NCBI GenBank assembly: GCA_945643635.1
Contig: CALZFC010000043.1
Location: 64,501-128,500, forward strand
Direction of reading: 5' to 3'
Source: Allodiplogaster sudhausi
Taxonomy: Eukaryota; Nematoda; Chromadorea; Rhabditida; Diplogasteridae
DNA: 64,000 nt
The position numbers and the translations under genes are program-made. Of this stretch, positions 43,672-62,325 are shown piece after piece (positions within the stretch are counted from its first letter, which is position 1; each line of letters begins with the position of its first letter). The notes beneath the pieces were generated by a model. The model made no database searches, was not told where the DNA came from, and worked only from the letters and a program-made list of their open reading frames with translations.

Positions 43672-45381
43672 TCAAAGAAGTAGCGCAGACTTGTCTATTA
43701 CATTAACGGAAACCGTGTCGATCTTCTTGCACAACTCATCGATCTGGTGCATTTGAAGCTTCATTTCTCGGCGGAAACTCGCTGCCTTCGTCAGCTTCTG
43801 ACGAAGATCCTCTCCAGCATTTCCAGAATAAGTCGCCAGGAATTTTGAAACACGGTTCTTAATAAATTAACAATTGCATCAATACTATCCTAATGCAATA
43901 CCACCGAGTAGAGATATAATATCAGCGCATTGCAGCATTCACTCAAGACAGTGAAATAGCTCTTTAACCTGAGAAGCATGAAGAGTGGAGAGAACGAGGG
44001 CAATGGTATCTCTGAGTTTCTCATGAGTGAGGTGGAGTTGACGAGAAAGAGAGAAGAAAGACTCGAGGAGAGGAGAGGCAGCAGAGTCGGAGAGACGGTC
44101 AGAGATGTCCATCTTCAGCCCAGCCACTCTCTCCTCGCACCTCTTCATAATGGTCTCCGTCCATTTCTTATCCACTTCCGATCCACTCCCCCGGCGAAGT
44201 CTCTCCAGTGCATCTCAATCAAGCATTTAGTCACAGGCATGAAAAGGCTCCAATGGCCGTGAATAAATCTTAACCTCGACAGTTTGGAACAGCTCTATCA
44301 GGCAGAGGAGTGAAGAGGGGAGCAAGTTGTCCTTCATGAACTGCAAGTTGTGCCTGGTATGAAGAGAGAGCGGCGGAGTGCTTGCACAGCTCTCTGCGTG
44401 CATCGCCAAGGGGCTCGGCCACATCCTTCCCCTCCTTCGACACAGCGCAGGCCACTGCTCCCAGAGTCTCAGCCACCCGCAACTCAGCACTCGCCGTCTT
44501 CGTCGCAGCCAGCAATTCATTGCACTTCATCGACACCTCAACACAACTTTAGTTCTACAACTAACTAAGAAGAAAGACAAAAGACTGACCCTTTCGAGTT
44601 GAGAGCGGAGGATCTGTCCAAGGGAATCCCAGTGAGAGCAGAGATCCTCTGCCGCTTCGTGAGCCATGAAAGCTCTCTGCAGGAGTGCAGTCCACTTCTC
44701 ATCACTCGTTCTTGGCTCCACCATCGGCGGCCCTGGAACTGAAGTGATGAATGGAAGCCGGTACGCAAAGAGACTACGTCATGTTTTACCGAGAGGGAGA
44801 GTACTCGTTGTTCCAGTGGCCTGCTTGCACCAGACAACGACGACTTCATTGGGGGGAAGCTCAGCCACTCGGATGGTCGTGCCGGGGGAGACGAAGTGGA
44901 CGAAGCGGCGAGAGACTACAACTGGCTCCGCATCACGAGGGACACCGAGAACCTCGTTCAATGCTAAGCGATCTCTGAAGGGAAGAACAAAGAAGATGAA
45001 AGTGGGAGAGAGGACTGACGGGAACTGAGTGGAAGCCAGTTCCATGTGGTTGAACATGGCGAAGCGAGGCAAGACGAGGATCTGACGAGGGCGAGCAGAG
45101 GAAAGACAACGACACGCAGACAGGAACTTCCCGTATTCGGGACAGTCGAACTGCTGCACGATCATAGAGTTGACGCATTGGCGAAGCCATCTCAATCATA
45201 TTCTTTTTTCTATTATAATATTGCAGATAGAAAACGAATACGCATCTAATAAGGATTAACAGCATTCTGAACCAACATTGGGTAGAAGTCATTTCGAATG
45301 CTGTAATAATACTTGAAACAGCCGTTATTTTCTACTCTTGCTGTGATTGCGCCTACAAATAAATAAGAATGTTACACATGC

Positions 45382-45420
<39 letters not shown>

Positions 45421-46418
45421 GGGTGGTAAGTGTAGCCAACCATTAGGTCGCTGTGCGAGCATGTCATTGAGGATATGGCGGGCAGCTGGGAAGGGAAGAG
45501 TGGCAGTAGCGGCGTTGAAAAGGGTGACTCCAATGGACCAGAGGTCGCATCTCTCCGCCTGGTACGGAGTATTCATGCGCCTCTGCCCTGGATGCTTCAC
45601 ATACTCGCCCATCAGTGCCGGATGCTATAAGTTTCCACCTTAATGAAGCTCGCACCAAAAGAAACTAACCAAGTAGGCCTCAGTGCCAACGACAGAGTAG
45701 AGACCCTGCTCCTGGTTTTCTAACTCTCTCGCGAATCCAAAGTCGCAAAGTTTGAAGTGAAAGGCATAGCTCTAGGTTTGCATGCAATCTCCAAAAACCA
45801 AAATGTTTTGTGGTTTGACATCACGATGAGTTATCTTCTCTTCAATAAGCAGTTGTAGTGCGGTCCCTGCAGTAAACCTAATTAGCATGACATCCATTCA
45901 CATATACAAATGAAAATGGAAAGCCACCAATGTCAGAACAGAGCCGCTGGATACTGAGGGGAGGCAGGCCATTCATGAAGGGCACCATTCTAAGAAGCCG
46001 GTCGAGACTGCATTGAGCCTTTTCCATAATGATGCTCATCTCATGCGGCCCCTCGTCAGAACCGAGTACCTAGAATGGATTCATGCAGTCACACAGAATA
46101 GGAGTGCACTGAGGAAACAAGCTGTGACTAGGACTTGCCTGAATAATGTTCGGTTTGCCACGGAGACCGTTCAAGATGTAGCATTCCTCTCGAAGATCCT
46201 TTAGAGACCCTCGCTTCACAACAACCGGTTCTCCAGTATCTTTCAAGAAGGCGGAAAAAACCTATCAATTTTATTCTGTTCGCTCGAAACTGAAGCGTTT
46301 GATTTATAAGAAAGAACACAAATATTTGAGAATAATAAAATTTCGCAACCTTCCCGCAAGCCCCTTGGCCGAGATCCTTTACAATCACGTAGTCAGTGCC
46401 TTCTTGCAGCTTCAACAT
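43672..46418 (-). CDS. TBK1: TBK1/IKK-epsilon-like serine/threonine kinase
   Basis: Fourteen exons: 46418-46350, 46289-46262, 46239-46139, 46069-45928, 45866-45799, 45771-45670, 45624-45441, 45352-45273, 45153-45020, 44974-44790, 44738-44590, 44536-44275, 44213-43969 and 43857-43672. The kinase domain has GQGACGK, PVVVKRG, HRDVKPQN, CDFGFAREL, a phospho-acceptor-like serine in YSVVGTEAYLHP and DLWSIGVTLFNAATATLPF. A ubiquitin-like region (ILVLPRFAMFNHMEL to NEVVVVWCKQ) and long helical scaffold/dimerisation segments follow, as in TBK1. TBK1 acts in innate signalling and selective autophagy. Odd features: a 28-base exon, introns of 22 and 27 bases, and a GC donor after exon 3. Identification is firm; the two tiny introns are inferred from frame. 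Confidence 0.88.
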
Positions 46419-47515
46419 TTCAACGTAAATAGCCTATTAAAAATAGGTTGGCATCGGATCATTCGTTGAAGGAATTTCAACAAAACATTCTAAGGTGTAA
46501 GCAGGAAAACCACGAGATACACAGAAGAATCAAAGAACGAAACAAAAAAAACGGAGCAACTGCTTAGCAGTTCAAATCGCACACCTACCCCTCCACTTAA
46601 GGACTTATATTACGCGCATTTTTTGGTGCTATCCTAGTTGGGAGGGGCATGAATTTTTGCAAAGTTCGTAAGGCACTTTTTTCGTCTCTACTTGCTCTTG
46701 GAAGATGACTATCAGTGTTCATTTTTCGTTCGGAAGACAGATTTGGTAACTATTACAGTCAATTAAGCTACTTTTGCACAAACTGATTTAGGCACTATCG
46801 CGCAATTTTACCACATTTGAGCAATATTTCGCTGTGATTTGCCATTTGTGATCGAATTCGAGGCAGTTCACTTCATATTTCCGTTCCGCGTGCAAAATTA
46901 TCCAAGTTAGCTTTGATTTAGACTAGGTGGAAACAAAGAAAATTAGTTCGAAAAACTTTGGAAAAATTCATGCCCCTCCCAACTAGGATAGCACCCATTT
47001 TTTATAATGCTATGTATCTTTTCAAGTGCGTAACAGCTGTTAATTGAGAGCGCGAACCCTGATTTAAGAGGATGCGAAGCAGCAGCATTTCGCCTGCTAA
47101 AAGGCATACTGTATTATTACTAGTGCGCTGCGAAGCTGTTGCTCACTCCCAAATGGACCGTTATTTCGAAATTTCGATTGAATAGTAAAAGGCTCCTAGC
47201 GTAAACTACGGAATATTGTCTTTAATAATCGCAAGTTGCGTGTTCGTTATTATTCTTTATTAAGAGTTATCGACAACAATAATTAATCATGTTTCTTCGG
47301 TTTCTTTTTTTCCAGAAGTCTGTTCTGGAGCTGCGGATACTACTGAAACGTTTGGTATTCACTTCTACTTCTGTGATCAGGTGTGGCGGTCTTATCCAGT
47401 AACTTTATTGGCTTACTTCAAATATAAAATCACAACGAATGTGAAAAACTGTTTTTTCTAGAGTAGCTACCTAAAGGAAGTCTATAAAGCGGTTAAATAG
47501 TGGTGTAGGACTGTT
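46419..47515. other. Intergenic TBK1-like / AGPS containing one MITE
   Basis: The 1.1-kb spacer holds the MITE at 46625-46995 and, outside it, no supported gene or RNA. Confidence 0.5.
46625..46995. mobile_element. MITE family copy 1 (371 bp), 8-bp duplication
   Basis: The ends read GGTGCTATCCTAGTTGGGAG inwards, with about 40-bp arms continuing GGGCATGAATTTTT. CATTTTTT is present at 46617-46624 and 46996-47003. Related copies sit at 47653-48010 and 60469-60842. An 8-bp duplication fits hAT-type mobilisation; the autonomous partner is not in this window. Confidence 0.88.
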
Positions 47516-50568
<3,053 letters not shown>

Positions 50569-50785
50569 TGCTGCCAGGGAGAAAGTCGGCAATACAATTG
50601 ATTGCCGAGTAGTCGTCTCCCTCTTCTGATAAAGGATTGTAGTGTGTGAGGGCAACGACTATTTCTTACTGGGGAACGATGCATTATCATATCAGTTATG
50701 GGGACATTCCTTGAGTCTTCAGATATGATTGATGTGTGGCTTGGACAGAATGCATGTTTTAAGGCACAGGAGTTGCTGAGGATCA

Positions 50786-53700
50786 ATGCGGTTCGATGAT
50801 ATCCAAACCCCTAAGGTATTTCTAGTGTCGAATGAAGGAAATGATCGAGAAATCTATGATTCTTTAGGTAGACAAGGTGCAGTTGGTGGATGGGCATGGA
50901 CTGGAAGAGAACGTGGTGGGCACTCTGCATGTCACCACAACACATCTCATCTTTAAATCTGACCAGGGAAACATGGAGATATGGGTAAGGAATTCACTTT
51001 GTTGTTATGTATTATACCAAGTTGAAACCACTAGGACGATTAACAAAAAATGGCAGAGAAATTAGAGACAACTTTCCTTGTTGCGTGGGAGTGGTTTTTG
51101 TTTGTCTTTTCGATTCATCCTTTATTTTCAACTTCCAGATCTCTAATCCGTCCCATATTTCTGATTTGATTCCATATGCAACTCAAGTCAATCCCTTTAT
51201 AGTCAAGAACTTTTGCGACTTCTTTGGGAAAGGGGAGGTAGCTGTGTAATTAAGGTTGCAAACAATTTAATCGGCACTGTGGAGAGAGGAGCGATCTCTG
51301 TGGCTGGCAGCCCTCTGATCGTGCGGTCCAAGCACTTCCGAGTGCTGCATCTGCTGATCAGCCGGGACAAGGCATGCCAGCAACTTCTGGAAACACTTCT
51401 CAAGTGTTCACGTCCCGGTTCGGTCTCTTTCGTTTGGAGGGAACGCCCTTCTTTTGAGTTAATGTGACAGAGTTGCCGGCATTCGACCATCGAGATCAGC
51501 CAGATGACTCGGGTGGGTGGCAGAGATTGGATTGGTCCATCGAATTCTCTCGCCAAGGGGTTTCCTCTCGCTGGGCAGAGACATCTCTTAATTCAAACTA
51601 TTCGGTGTGTGCATTTCTCGTGAGTGCAAGTGTTCACTGTCTTCTTCCAGCTCTGCGACACGTACCCGGAGCGGGTCTGGGTGCCTTCTTCTGCCTCCCA
51701 ACCACTGCTCATCGCTTCTTCAAAGTTTCGCTCCAAGGGCCGTCTTCCTGTTCTCACTTACTTCCACAAGGGCAGTGGCGCATCTCTCAGCAGGTTCGTC
51801 CTCTCCTTCCGCGACTCATGCTTCATTTAAGTTGAAAGAGTTGCTGCCTTGAAGGTGTGCACAGCCTCTGAGCGGCTTCAGTACGCGCTGCCTAGAAGAT
51901 GAGAAGTTGATGGAACTGATTGGGAGTGCGGGCAGCAGCCGCCCTGACTCTTCCGACTCTTCCGCCTGCTCCCCCTCTCTGCCTCTCCTTCTTGTCGACA
52001 CTCGTCCTCTTGTAAATGCTATGGTCAACAAAGTACAAGGCAAAGGATTCGAGGACGAGAAGAACTACACCAATCTCAGATTCCACTTCTTCGATATCGA
52101 GAACATTCATGTTATGAGGGCCAGTCAAAGTAAACTAGTAGATGGTTGGTCGAGGGAGAGAGAGAGAGAGAGAGAGAGCGAAGTGACTGAGTTGAAGGGT
52201 GTATGCGTGGACGTGAGATGAGTGAATGGCTGCGAGTGCTGGAGAGTAGTGGCTGGCTGCGCCATCTACGAGTGATTCTGGACTGTTCTCTCTTCGTGGC
52301 GCAGTCGCTGGCAGAGGGGAGCAGCGTGGTTGTGCACTGCTCGGATGGCTGGGACAGAACGAGCCAAGTCGTCTCTCTTGCCCAGCTTCTTCTCGATCCC
52401 TTCTACCGTACCATCCATGGACTTCAAGTCTTGATCGAGAAGGACTGGCTTGGCTTTGGATACAAGTTTGCTGACCGATCTGCTCATGTCGCAGCGCAGA
52501 ATGAAGAATCGACTAAAGAGGTGCTTACAATTACTGCCTCTTCACCATCAGAGTGAAAGATGGCATTGCCATGCAGGTTTCTCCAATCTTCTCACAATGG
52601 CTCGATGCTCTCTGGCAGGTCCAGCGACAGTTTCCTCGTGCTTTTCAATTCAATGAAAGGTGAGGGAGAGAGAAAGATAAAAAAAAACTGAAACGGCTTC
52701 ACTATTTTAATATGAGGTCCTTAGAACTTTTGCGGGATGGCCCACTGTCAAAAATTAGGAGAGTCTTAAAAGTTTGTTATAAATATGGTGAGTGAGGAGA
52801 TTCTCGGGCGGGTTGCACCCCGCATCTGTTGGTTATAAAATTGAGGGATGTAGGAATGGGAATGTTGAGGTTATTGACTGATCTGCACGAGCATGTCTAC
52901 TCTTGTCAATTCGGTACTTTTCTCGGCAACTGCGAAAAGGATAGAAAGGTTCTTTGAGCTGCGACTGAACTATTGCTAATTCTCCAGTTTACTTATAAGT
53001 AATGACCAAAATATGTATCAGGATCTAAATGTTTCTAAGCGGACAAAGTCTTTCTGGACTTATATGGACGCTCGCCTCAACGACTACATCAACACATTCT
53101 ATGAGGTATCCCTGGGTATATAACAGATAAAAAAGAAGCACTGAAGAAGGGAGTGAGATGTGTGCAGAGCTTGAAGTAAAGAGATATATGATTTTCAGCC
53201 GAATTCATTTGACTGTTTGCTGGGAGTTTCTACCAGAGCTTCTAGTCTTGTCGTCTTCCAAGGACTTTACAACCGATTCGAGGACGGAATTCTGCCGAGA
53301 GAAAATATGTCTGATGTAATTGCCACGACAGACGAGCACATATCCGTCCTCGAGAAACAGGCGAGGAAAGAAGAGAGGAGAGAATGAGAAGGGAGGAGAT
53401 ACAATGAGAGACTAGTCGCAGGTAGGTGCCTTGAAAGAAAGGAGAGATGATCTTCTGGGAACTCTTGGTCTCCTGGCTTCTCAAGACGAGGAGAACAGCC
53501 CCCGGTCCAGGCAGACGGCTGAGGCAGTGAATGTAGTGGCAGAGTCTGCCATCTGCTGGCAGTCCCTCAGACACGCCGACCACTGCGCCACCCCGACTTG
53601 TTCCGCCCACCTCGGAGTGCGCTCCCAGCCAAGGATACACTGCCACTCCTGCGGCATGGTCAGCCACTCTTCTCTCATCCCTCCCACTCTTCCTCTCTCA

Positions 53701-53876
53701 TCCCTCCCACTCTTCCTCTCTCATCCCTCCCACTCTTCCTCTCTCATCCCTCCCACTCTTCCTCTCTCATCCCTCCCACTCTCCAGATTGTCTGCCAACG
53801 TTGTCTGGCAGTCGACGGAAGAAGAAGAGAACGACATTGCAATCACTGTGCTCTCCTCCAAGGACCAGCCACATAA
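50786..53876 (+). CDS. Myotubularin-related phosphatase (MTMR6/7/8 type) with C-terminal FYVE-like finger
   Basis: Fourteen exons: 50786-50815, 50868-50984, 51139-51186, 51255-51417, 51471-51604, 51651-51793, 51855-52137, 52218-52520, 52577-52659, 52870-52948, 53022-53105, 53199-53360, 53422-53658 and 53787-53876 (TAA). A PH-GRAM domain starts [18 protein letters not shown]. The phosphatase shows [56 protein letters not shown], the active-site loop [12 protein letters not shown] and [14 protein letters not shown]. It should remove the 3-phosphate from PI3P/PI(3,5)P2. The tail has paired cysteines ([27 protein letters not shown]) resembling a FYVE finger. Human MTMR6-8 lack one; MTMR3/4 have one. 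Exon 3 and the donor of exon 12 (GCGAGG) are less certain. Confidence 0.88.
53659..53786 (+). repeat. 23-bp tandem repeat in the last myotubularin intron
   Basis: The unit TCATCCCTCCCACTCTTCCT (plus CTC) occurs about five times and ends in the polypyrimidine tract and CAG before the last exon. Confidence 0.85.
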
Positions 53877-53988
53877 TAATAGCAAATTCTGCCCTAATTA
53901 TTCGCTGTCTGTGAATAAAATGAATAAAGATTCAACGGTACAGTTTATCACTATAACTTGAATAACAATGCAAACAATAAGTGGAAGT

Positions 53989-57770
<3,782 letters not shown>

Positions 57771-57940
57771 CTCAACACTCAACTCGTCGCTACATTTACA
57801 CAGAATCTGATAGAAGATAGGTTCAAATAACCTCCTGGGAATATCGAGTATTGGTTTGATACCTCATTTATTATTCACTACAGGTAACAAGAACCATTAA
57901 CAACCGACATCACTGAACAACAAATGTGAAGGACTTCTCT

Positions 57941-59614
57941 CTAGGAATGCTTCATTTTCTGCCGTGGAGCTGGCCGTTCCTCTTCGTATTCCAGCTCAAT
58001 GTGTCTCTTTCTTGCTACACTCTTCACTGCTTTTCCCTTTCCTCCCTCCGGTAGCTTCTTCGACTTTCGGCTTACGATAGGCGACTAAGAAAAAAACCTC
58101 TTTCAAATTTAGTTGATACAAAAAATTTCGTACTTCTCTGTACAACAACAAGAGGAGAACAAAATGAAAGTCAATATAAATGGTAAAACCTCTTGAGCGT
58201 CGTCGGCCATCTCAATGTCTCCTTCGCTCTCTTCCCAACTCTCTGACTCTTCTCCCTCTGCCTCCTCTAAACTCTCTGACTCTTCCCCTCCCTCTGACTC
58301 TTCTCCCTCTCCCTCCTCTTCATCCGTGTCTGGAGGATTCCAATGGCCATCTCCTGCATCCTCTACATCTTCCCCATCTGACTCATCGAAATCAGCCACG
58401 AACTCGCGTTCTTGGCCTTCTTCCTATAACATCCGATTCAACATTACAGAGTTTTTGTCATTTCATGAGGTCAAATATATCGTCCAAATAAACAAAATAG
58501 TAAAATGAAATAACCTGTTCGTGCTCAAGTTCAATTTCCATTTCTCTCTCGTGCTCGTCTAACATTCGATCGAATACTTCTTGGCGGAAGTTGTAGATGT
58601 CACCATACGTACCTTGCCTGAGAATTTTCCTTATGTAAGAAAATGTATCACAAGGTAGATCAACGATGTTATTATGAATTGATATAACGAAAAATCCATT
58701 TGCTGATACAACAGAACACTCAAAAAGGCTAAGGAAGTGCCAACTTCAGGCGATTAAGAAGCTCCTTTTCGATGGCGTTGTCAAGCTTTGCAGCAATAAG
58801 AGCTTTCTCCTCTCGCCTCTTCTCCTTCCGCTCGATTTTCCTCTGTATCGGAATAACCTTCGGTGTTCTACAAACAGAACAAATCTGTTTTCAAATTAAA
58901 TCATCTGCAAATAAAACACACTAACAAAAAAAATCAAAGCACTTATTGTTAGTATTTTTTCCAGAGTGTCTCTGAAGTTCCAGAATAAATGCAATAAATA
59001 TAAGGCAGCAAAGATAACGCGCTTTTCTTTCAGCTTCATTCGGCGCATTCGAATGAGATATTGATGAATCCGGACGAGACGAGCCTTACATTTCTGCCTC
59101 ACGAACTCGCTCCAGTGAAGAAGATTATCCGAGATTTGTTCAAGCGCCTTTGTCATATTTTTCGAAAGCTTCACTTTCTCCCAAAGCCGGCCAGGGTAGT
59201 GACTTCTCTCCACTACCTTCATGTAAAGGTAGCAAACACCTGAACTTCATTCATTCCGCCTTGCTGCTAATCAGGGGACAATATTGAGTAGTTTGAAATA
59301 AAATTTGTTTCAACAATTAATCTGATTATAAAGGAAAGCAGCAAGTTTTTGGTCCCTTGTTCAGCACTGAACACAACATACCATCGTGCTCACGAATAGT
59401 CGCATATTGACTATTGGCAAGCGGGCAAGAAGCACGGTTGCAGATGCCAGTCAGATTGTATTCGTTCCGGCAGAAGTTATCATTCTTCGTTCTTCAAATG
59501 AAAGCAGGTGAACGACGATAGAGAGGAAAGTAATTCATAAACGAACGCATACTTAATCTTATACGAGCAGTGCCCTTTGTTGATAATATTCCATGTGATA
59601 TCGTCAGCTTGCAT
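57941..59614 (-). CDS. MAK16: MAK16, nucleolar 60S ribosome-biogenesis factor
   Basis: Seven exons: 59614-59553, 59491-59382, 59239-59019, 58857-58745, 58617-58515, 58423-58190 and 58084-57941 (TAG). The protein starts [19 protein letters not shown] and has the conserved [87 protein letters not shown] and [10 protein letters not shown] blocks. The C-terminal third is acidic (Asp/Glu/Ser runs), then a basic tail with a nuclear signal (KSVARKRH). MAK16 joins early pre-60S particles with RPF1. The junction between exons 3 and 4 was chosen to keep the human spacing. Confidence 0.93.
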
Positions 59615-60100
59615 CTGAAAAAAGTAACATTAATTCAGATGAAATGGTGCAAAACTTGCAATATCGCAGTAAATGGTTTGGTTAATTAATGACAAGTAGC
59701 AGCAAGCTCTTGCGCCATTATTTATCCAAAATACGGGGATACTTGGCCATTACAATTTATTTGCTATTTTATCTTTACCAGGGCCTGATTATAGTAAAAT
59801 TCACTAATGTAAATAACACGAACACCCTCAGCGGGCCGAAAATCTCTTTGTTGTATTTCTCTTAGCGGAACACCCGAATTTACGAATAATACGATTGGAA
59901 TTCGCAATATCAATTTGTTGTGTTAAAAATATTATAAATTAGCCGTAAAAACTATATTGCCTTTTAACCGTAAAGATTATGGTGTCTTATTTACCAATAA
60001 TGCATGGTATAAATAAACAATTAGACTATTTGAGTGTTTTGGGTTTTGCTTTATTTCTGTTGGATGCTGTTGGTTCTAAAGGCGTCGTTTTTTGCAGCTG
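59615..60100. promoter_or_regulatory. Divergent intergenic MAK16 / UBE2K
   Basis: 486 bases between two head-to-head genes. AT-rich with no other gene; presumed promoters of both. Confidence 0.4.
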
Positions 60101-61686
60101 ATGGCGGGGAACATAGCCTTCAATCGAATCCAACGGGAATGCAGAGATGTTGTGTCGAGTAGAGAACTCGAACAGATTGGCATCACCGTCGAAGTACTGA
60201 ATGAGAATCTTTCGAGTCTTCGAGGCACGATCAACGGTCCTCCAGATAGTTCATACGAGGGAGGCCGCTTCTCTCTCGACATCGTCATCCCTGAAAGCTA
60301 TCCCTTCCAGCCGCCTAAGGTCAATTGCTCTTCAATATTAACTCATTTTGTTATTATGTGCTGCATACAGTCCGTTTTGTAGGTGAAATTCCTAACTCGA
60401 ATATGGCATCCAAATGTGAGCTCGCAGACGGGAATCATTTGTCTTGACGTTCTGAAGGACCAGTGGTAGGTGCTATCCCTGTTGGGGGGGGGCATGATTT
60501 TTTCCAAGTTTCTAAGGATTTTTTTTGCCACATCTACTTACGCTTGAAAGCTGTCTATTAGTGCTTATTTTGCGAGCTGAACGCGAATATGACATCGAAA
60601 ACGTCAATTAAGCTACTTTTGCTAACATTTCTGTTCAAATAGGCGTTTTTGACGTAATTCAAGATTTCGTTATAAATGATCATATATCGTAGAATATGAG
60701 GCAATTCACTGCAGAATAGCATATTGCGGGCATTCTCAGTTAAAAGTATTCCCCGTTTGGCTTGTTTTGGGCTCCATGGAAAACAAGAAAATGAGTTAGA
60801 GAAAATTGGAAAAATCATGCCCCCCCCAACAGGTATAGCAACCAGTGGTATTTTCGTTTTCCATCCGTTATCTTTTTACTCTACCTGTTTACTCTGCTTG
60901 CAATGCGGTCAATCATTCCCTTTAAGGGCTGCCTCGTTGACCCTGCGGACTGTCCTGCTGAGCGTGCAAGCTCTGCTGACTCTTCCCGAACCGAAAGATC
61001 CGCAAGACGCGGTTGTCGCCAAGCAGCAAATGGAGAACCCCGCGCTCTTCTATGTACGTTTTCATATCTTCCTGCTCACAAGATGGGATTGCGAATAAGG
61101 GATATCACGGGAGGCTCCGTTAAAGCTCGTATATGCATCGTCATAACGAGTATTTTTTGCACAAAAAGCGATGAAGCGATGAATTTTGCTCGAAATTGGT
61201 ACAGTTTTGACTCAGGGAGATTCATTGCAAGTTACGTTTTAGTGTAGTGTATTTAGAGATTTAAATGTAAAAAAAAACATTCCGATAACGTTGCACTTCG
61301 CAATTGGCTGAGGTATTTTCGAATAAACTCTTTAAGGAGACTGCGAAGTTTTGGACCCAGCACTTTGCTAACGGTCCTGGTACCAAGAATCCAGAATACT
61401 TGACGAGGATTAATAGCCTGCGCGAAATGGGAGTTCCTGAGGTGCAGACTCCTACTAATAAGATAGAATATTCTCGCATTGTTTTTTTGGCGAAAATATC
61501 AATTTTTTATTGTTATTAAGTTTATAATCTGGGTGCCATGTGGCAGGTATCTTGTTTTTGCCCTTAATTTATGAAAATATTTTAATTTATTCATGAGCAG
61601 TAAATTCCTTTCAGGGGGAGGCTATCGCAGTTCTCAGTAATAACGACTGGAGCTTGGCTAGGGCGACGGAATATCACTTCAGATGA
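60101..61686 (+). CDS. UBE2K: UBE2K (Ubc1/HIP2) E2 ubiquitin-conjugating enzyme with UBA domain
   Basis: Five exons: 60101-60319, 60383-60465, 60927-61053, 61337-61441 and 61615-61686 (TGA). The UBC fold is clear: LRGTINGPPDSSYEGGRFSL, IPESYPFQPPK, KFLTRIWHPNVSSQTG and the catalytic cysteine in GIICLDVLKDQW. LRTVLLSVQALLTLPEPKDP, PQDAVVAKQQMENP and a C-terminal UBA domain (INSLREMGVPE|GEAIAVLSNNDW) complete it. UBE2K builds K48 chains. A 374-bp MITE sits exactly at the 5' splice site of intron 2, so the exon/donor sequence CAGTGGTA is present on both sides of it. Confidence 0.94.
60469..60842. mobile_element. MITE family copy 3, inserted at the UBE2K intron-2 donor
   Basis: Left end GGTGCTATCCCTGTTGG; right end, read inverted, GGTTGCTATACCTGTTGG (one extra base). 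The octamer CAGTGGTA flanks both sides (60461-60468, 60843-60850). The interior keeps features of copy 1 (GGGCATGATTTTTT, CCACATCTACTTACGCTTG). Confidence 0.87.
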
Positions 61687-61907
61687 AACGGGCAGACATC
61701 TAGTCATTTATTGCGTTTCTTTTAGTCAAATTATAAATAAATAAAAAATTTCGGTATGAAATTGTTGTAATCATGTATATGGTGAGAATGGATGAGGGAT
61801 AAAAAGGCAAATTATAAATGAATGATGTAAAGCAAGCATAAAACAGTATGGTTCGAACCACTGCTACTTGTCTGTAGATGATAAAATGAATTGCATTGCG
61901 GGGCAGG

Positions 61908-62159
61908 ATGGGACAAGGGGACTCGAAGGCGGTCTCGTCTATTCCAGAAAGTGAGAAGAAGGAAGAGAAGAAGTTGAAGCCGTGTTGTGCCTGTCCGGAG
62001 ACGAAGAGGGTTCGTTTACCCAATCTCTCTCTCCCTTTATGTCATTCCAGCTCGGTTAAGGCCCGTGATGAGTGCATAATCGAAAAGGGGGAAGAACACT
62101 GCGGCGATTTAATCGAAGCTCACAAGAAGTGTATGAGAGATCTCGGTTTCCAGATCTGA
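61908..62159 (+). CDS. COX17: COX17 copper chaperone
   Basis: Two exons, 61908-62009 and 62061-62159 (TGA), with a 51-base intron. The product carries the copper site [10 protein letters not shown] and a twin CX9C coiled-coil-helix fold ([10 protein letters not shown], then [10 protein letters not shown]). It delivers copper to SCO1/COX11 in the intermembrane space. An AATAAA lies at about 62202. An in-frame extension upstream lacks an ATG, so 61908 is the start. Confidence 0.94.
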   Translation: MGQGDSKAVSSIPESEKKEEKKLKPCCACPETKRVRLPNLSLPLCHSSSVKARDECIIEKGEEHCGDLIEAHKKCMRDLGFQI

Positions 62160-62325
62160 AGCTCAGTTCGCCTTATCACAATTTAGTGCTTCCATGACAG
62201 CTCAATAAAACGTGTATGATAATTTTTGTGCTGATGTGTTCAGTGTGTTATGTGACATAAGAATACCTTGGCAGTCTGGGAGTGATTTGATGATTACAAG
62301 GATACGAGTGTTTGCAAGGGAGGGA

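Noticed and set aside
45670..45870. Reassignment of TAG to an amino acid, suggested by in-frame TAG in the kinase and HAT1
   Set aside because: TAG terminates complete genes here (KANSL1-like, YME1L, CIAPIN1, CA10, COX6A, MEAK7, MAK16). Both internal TAGs can be the last bases of short introns.
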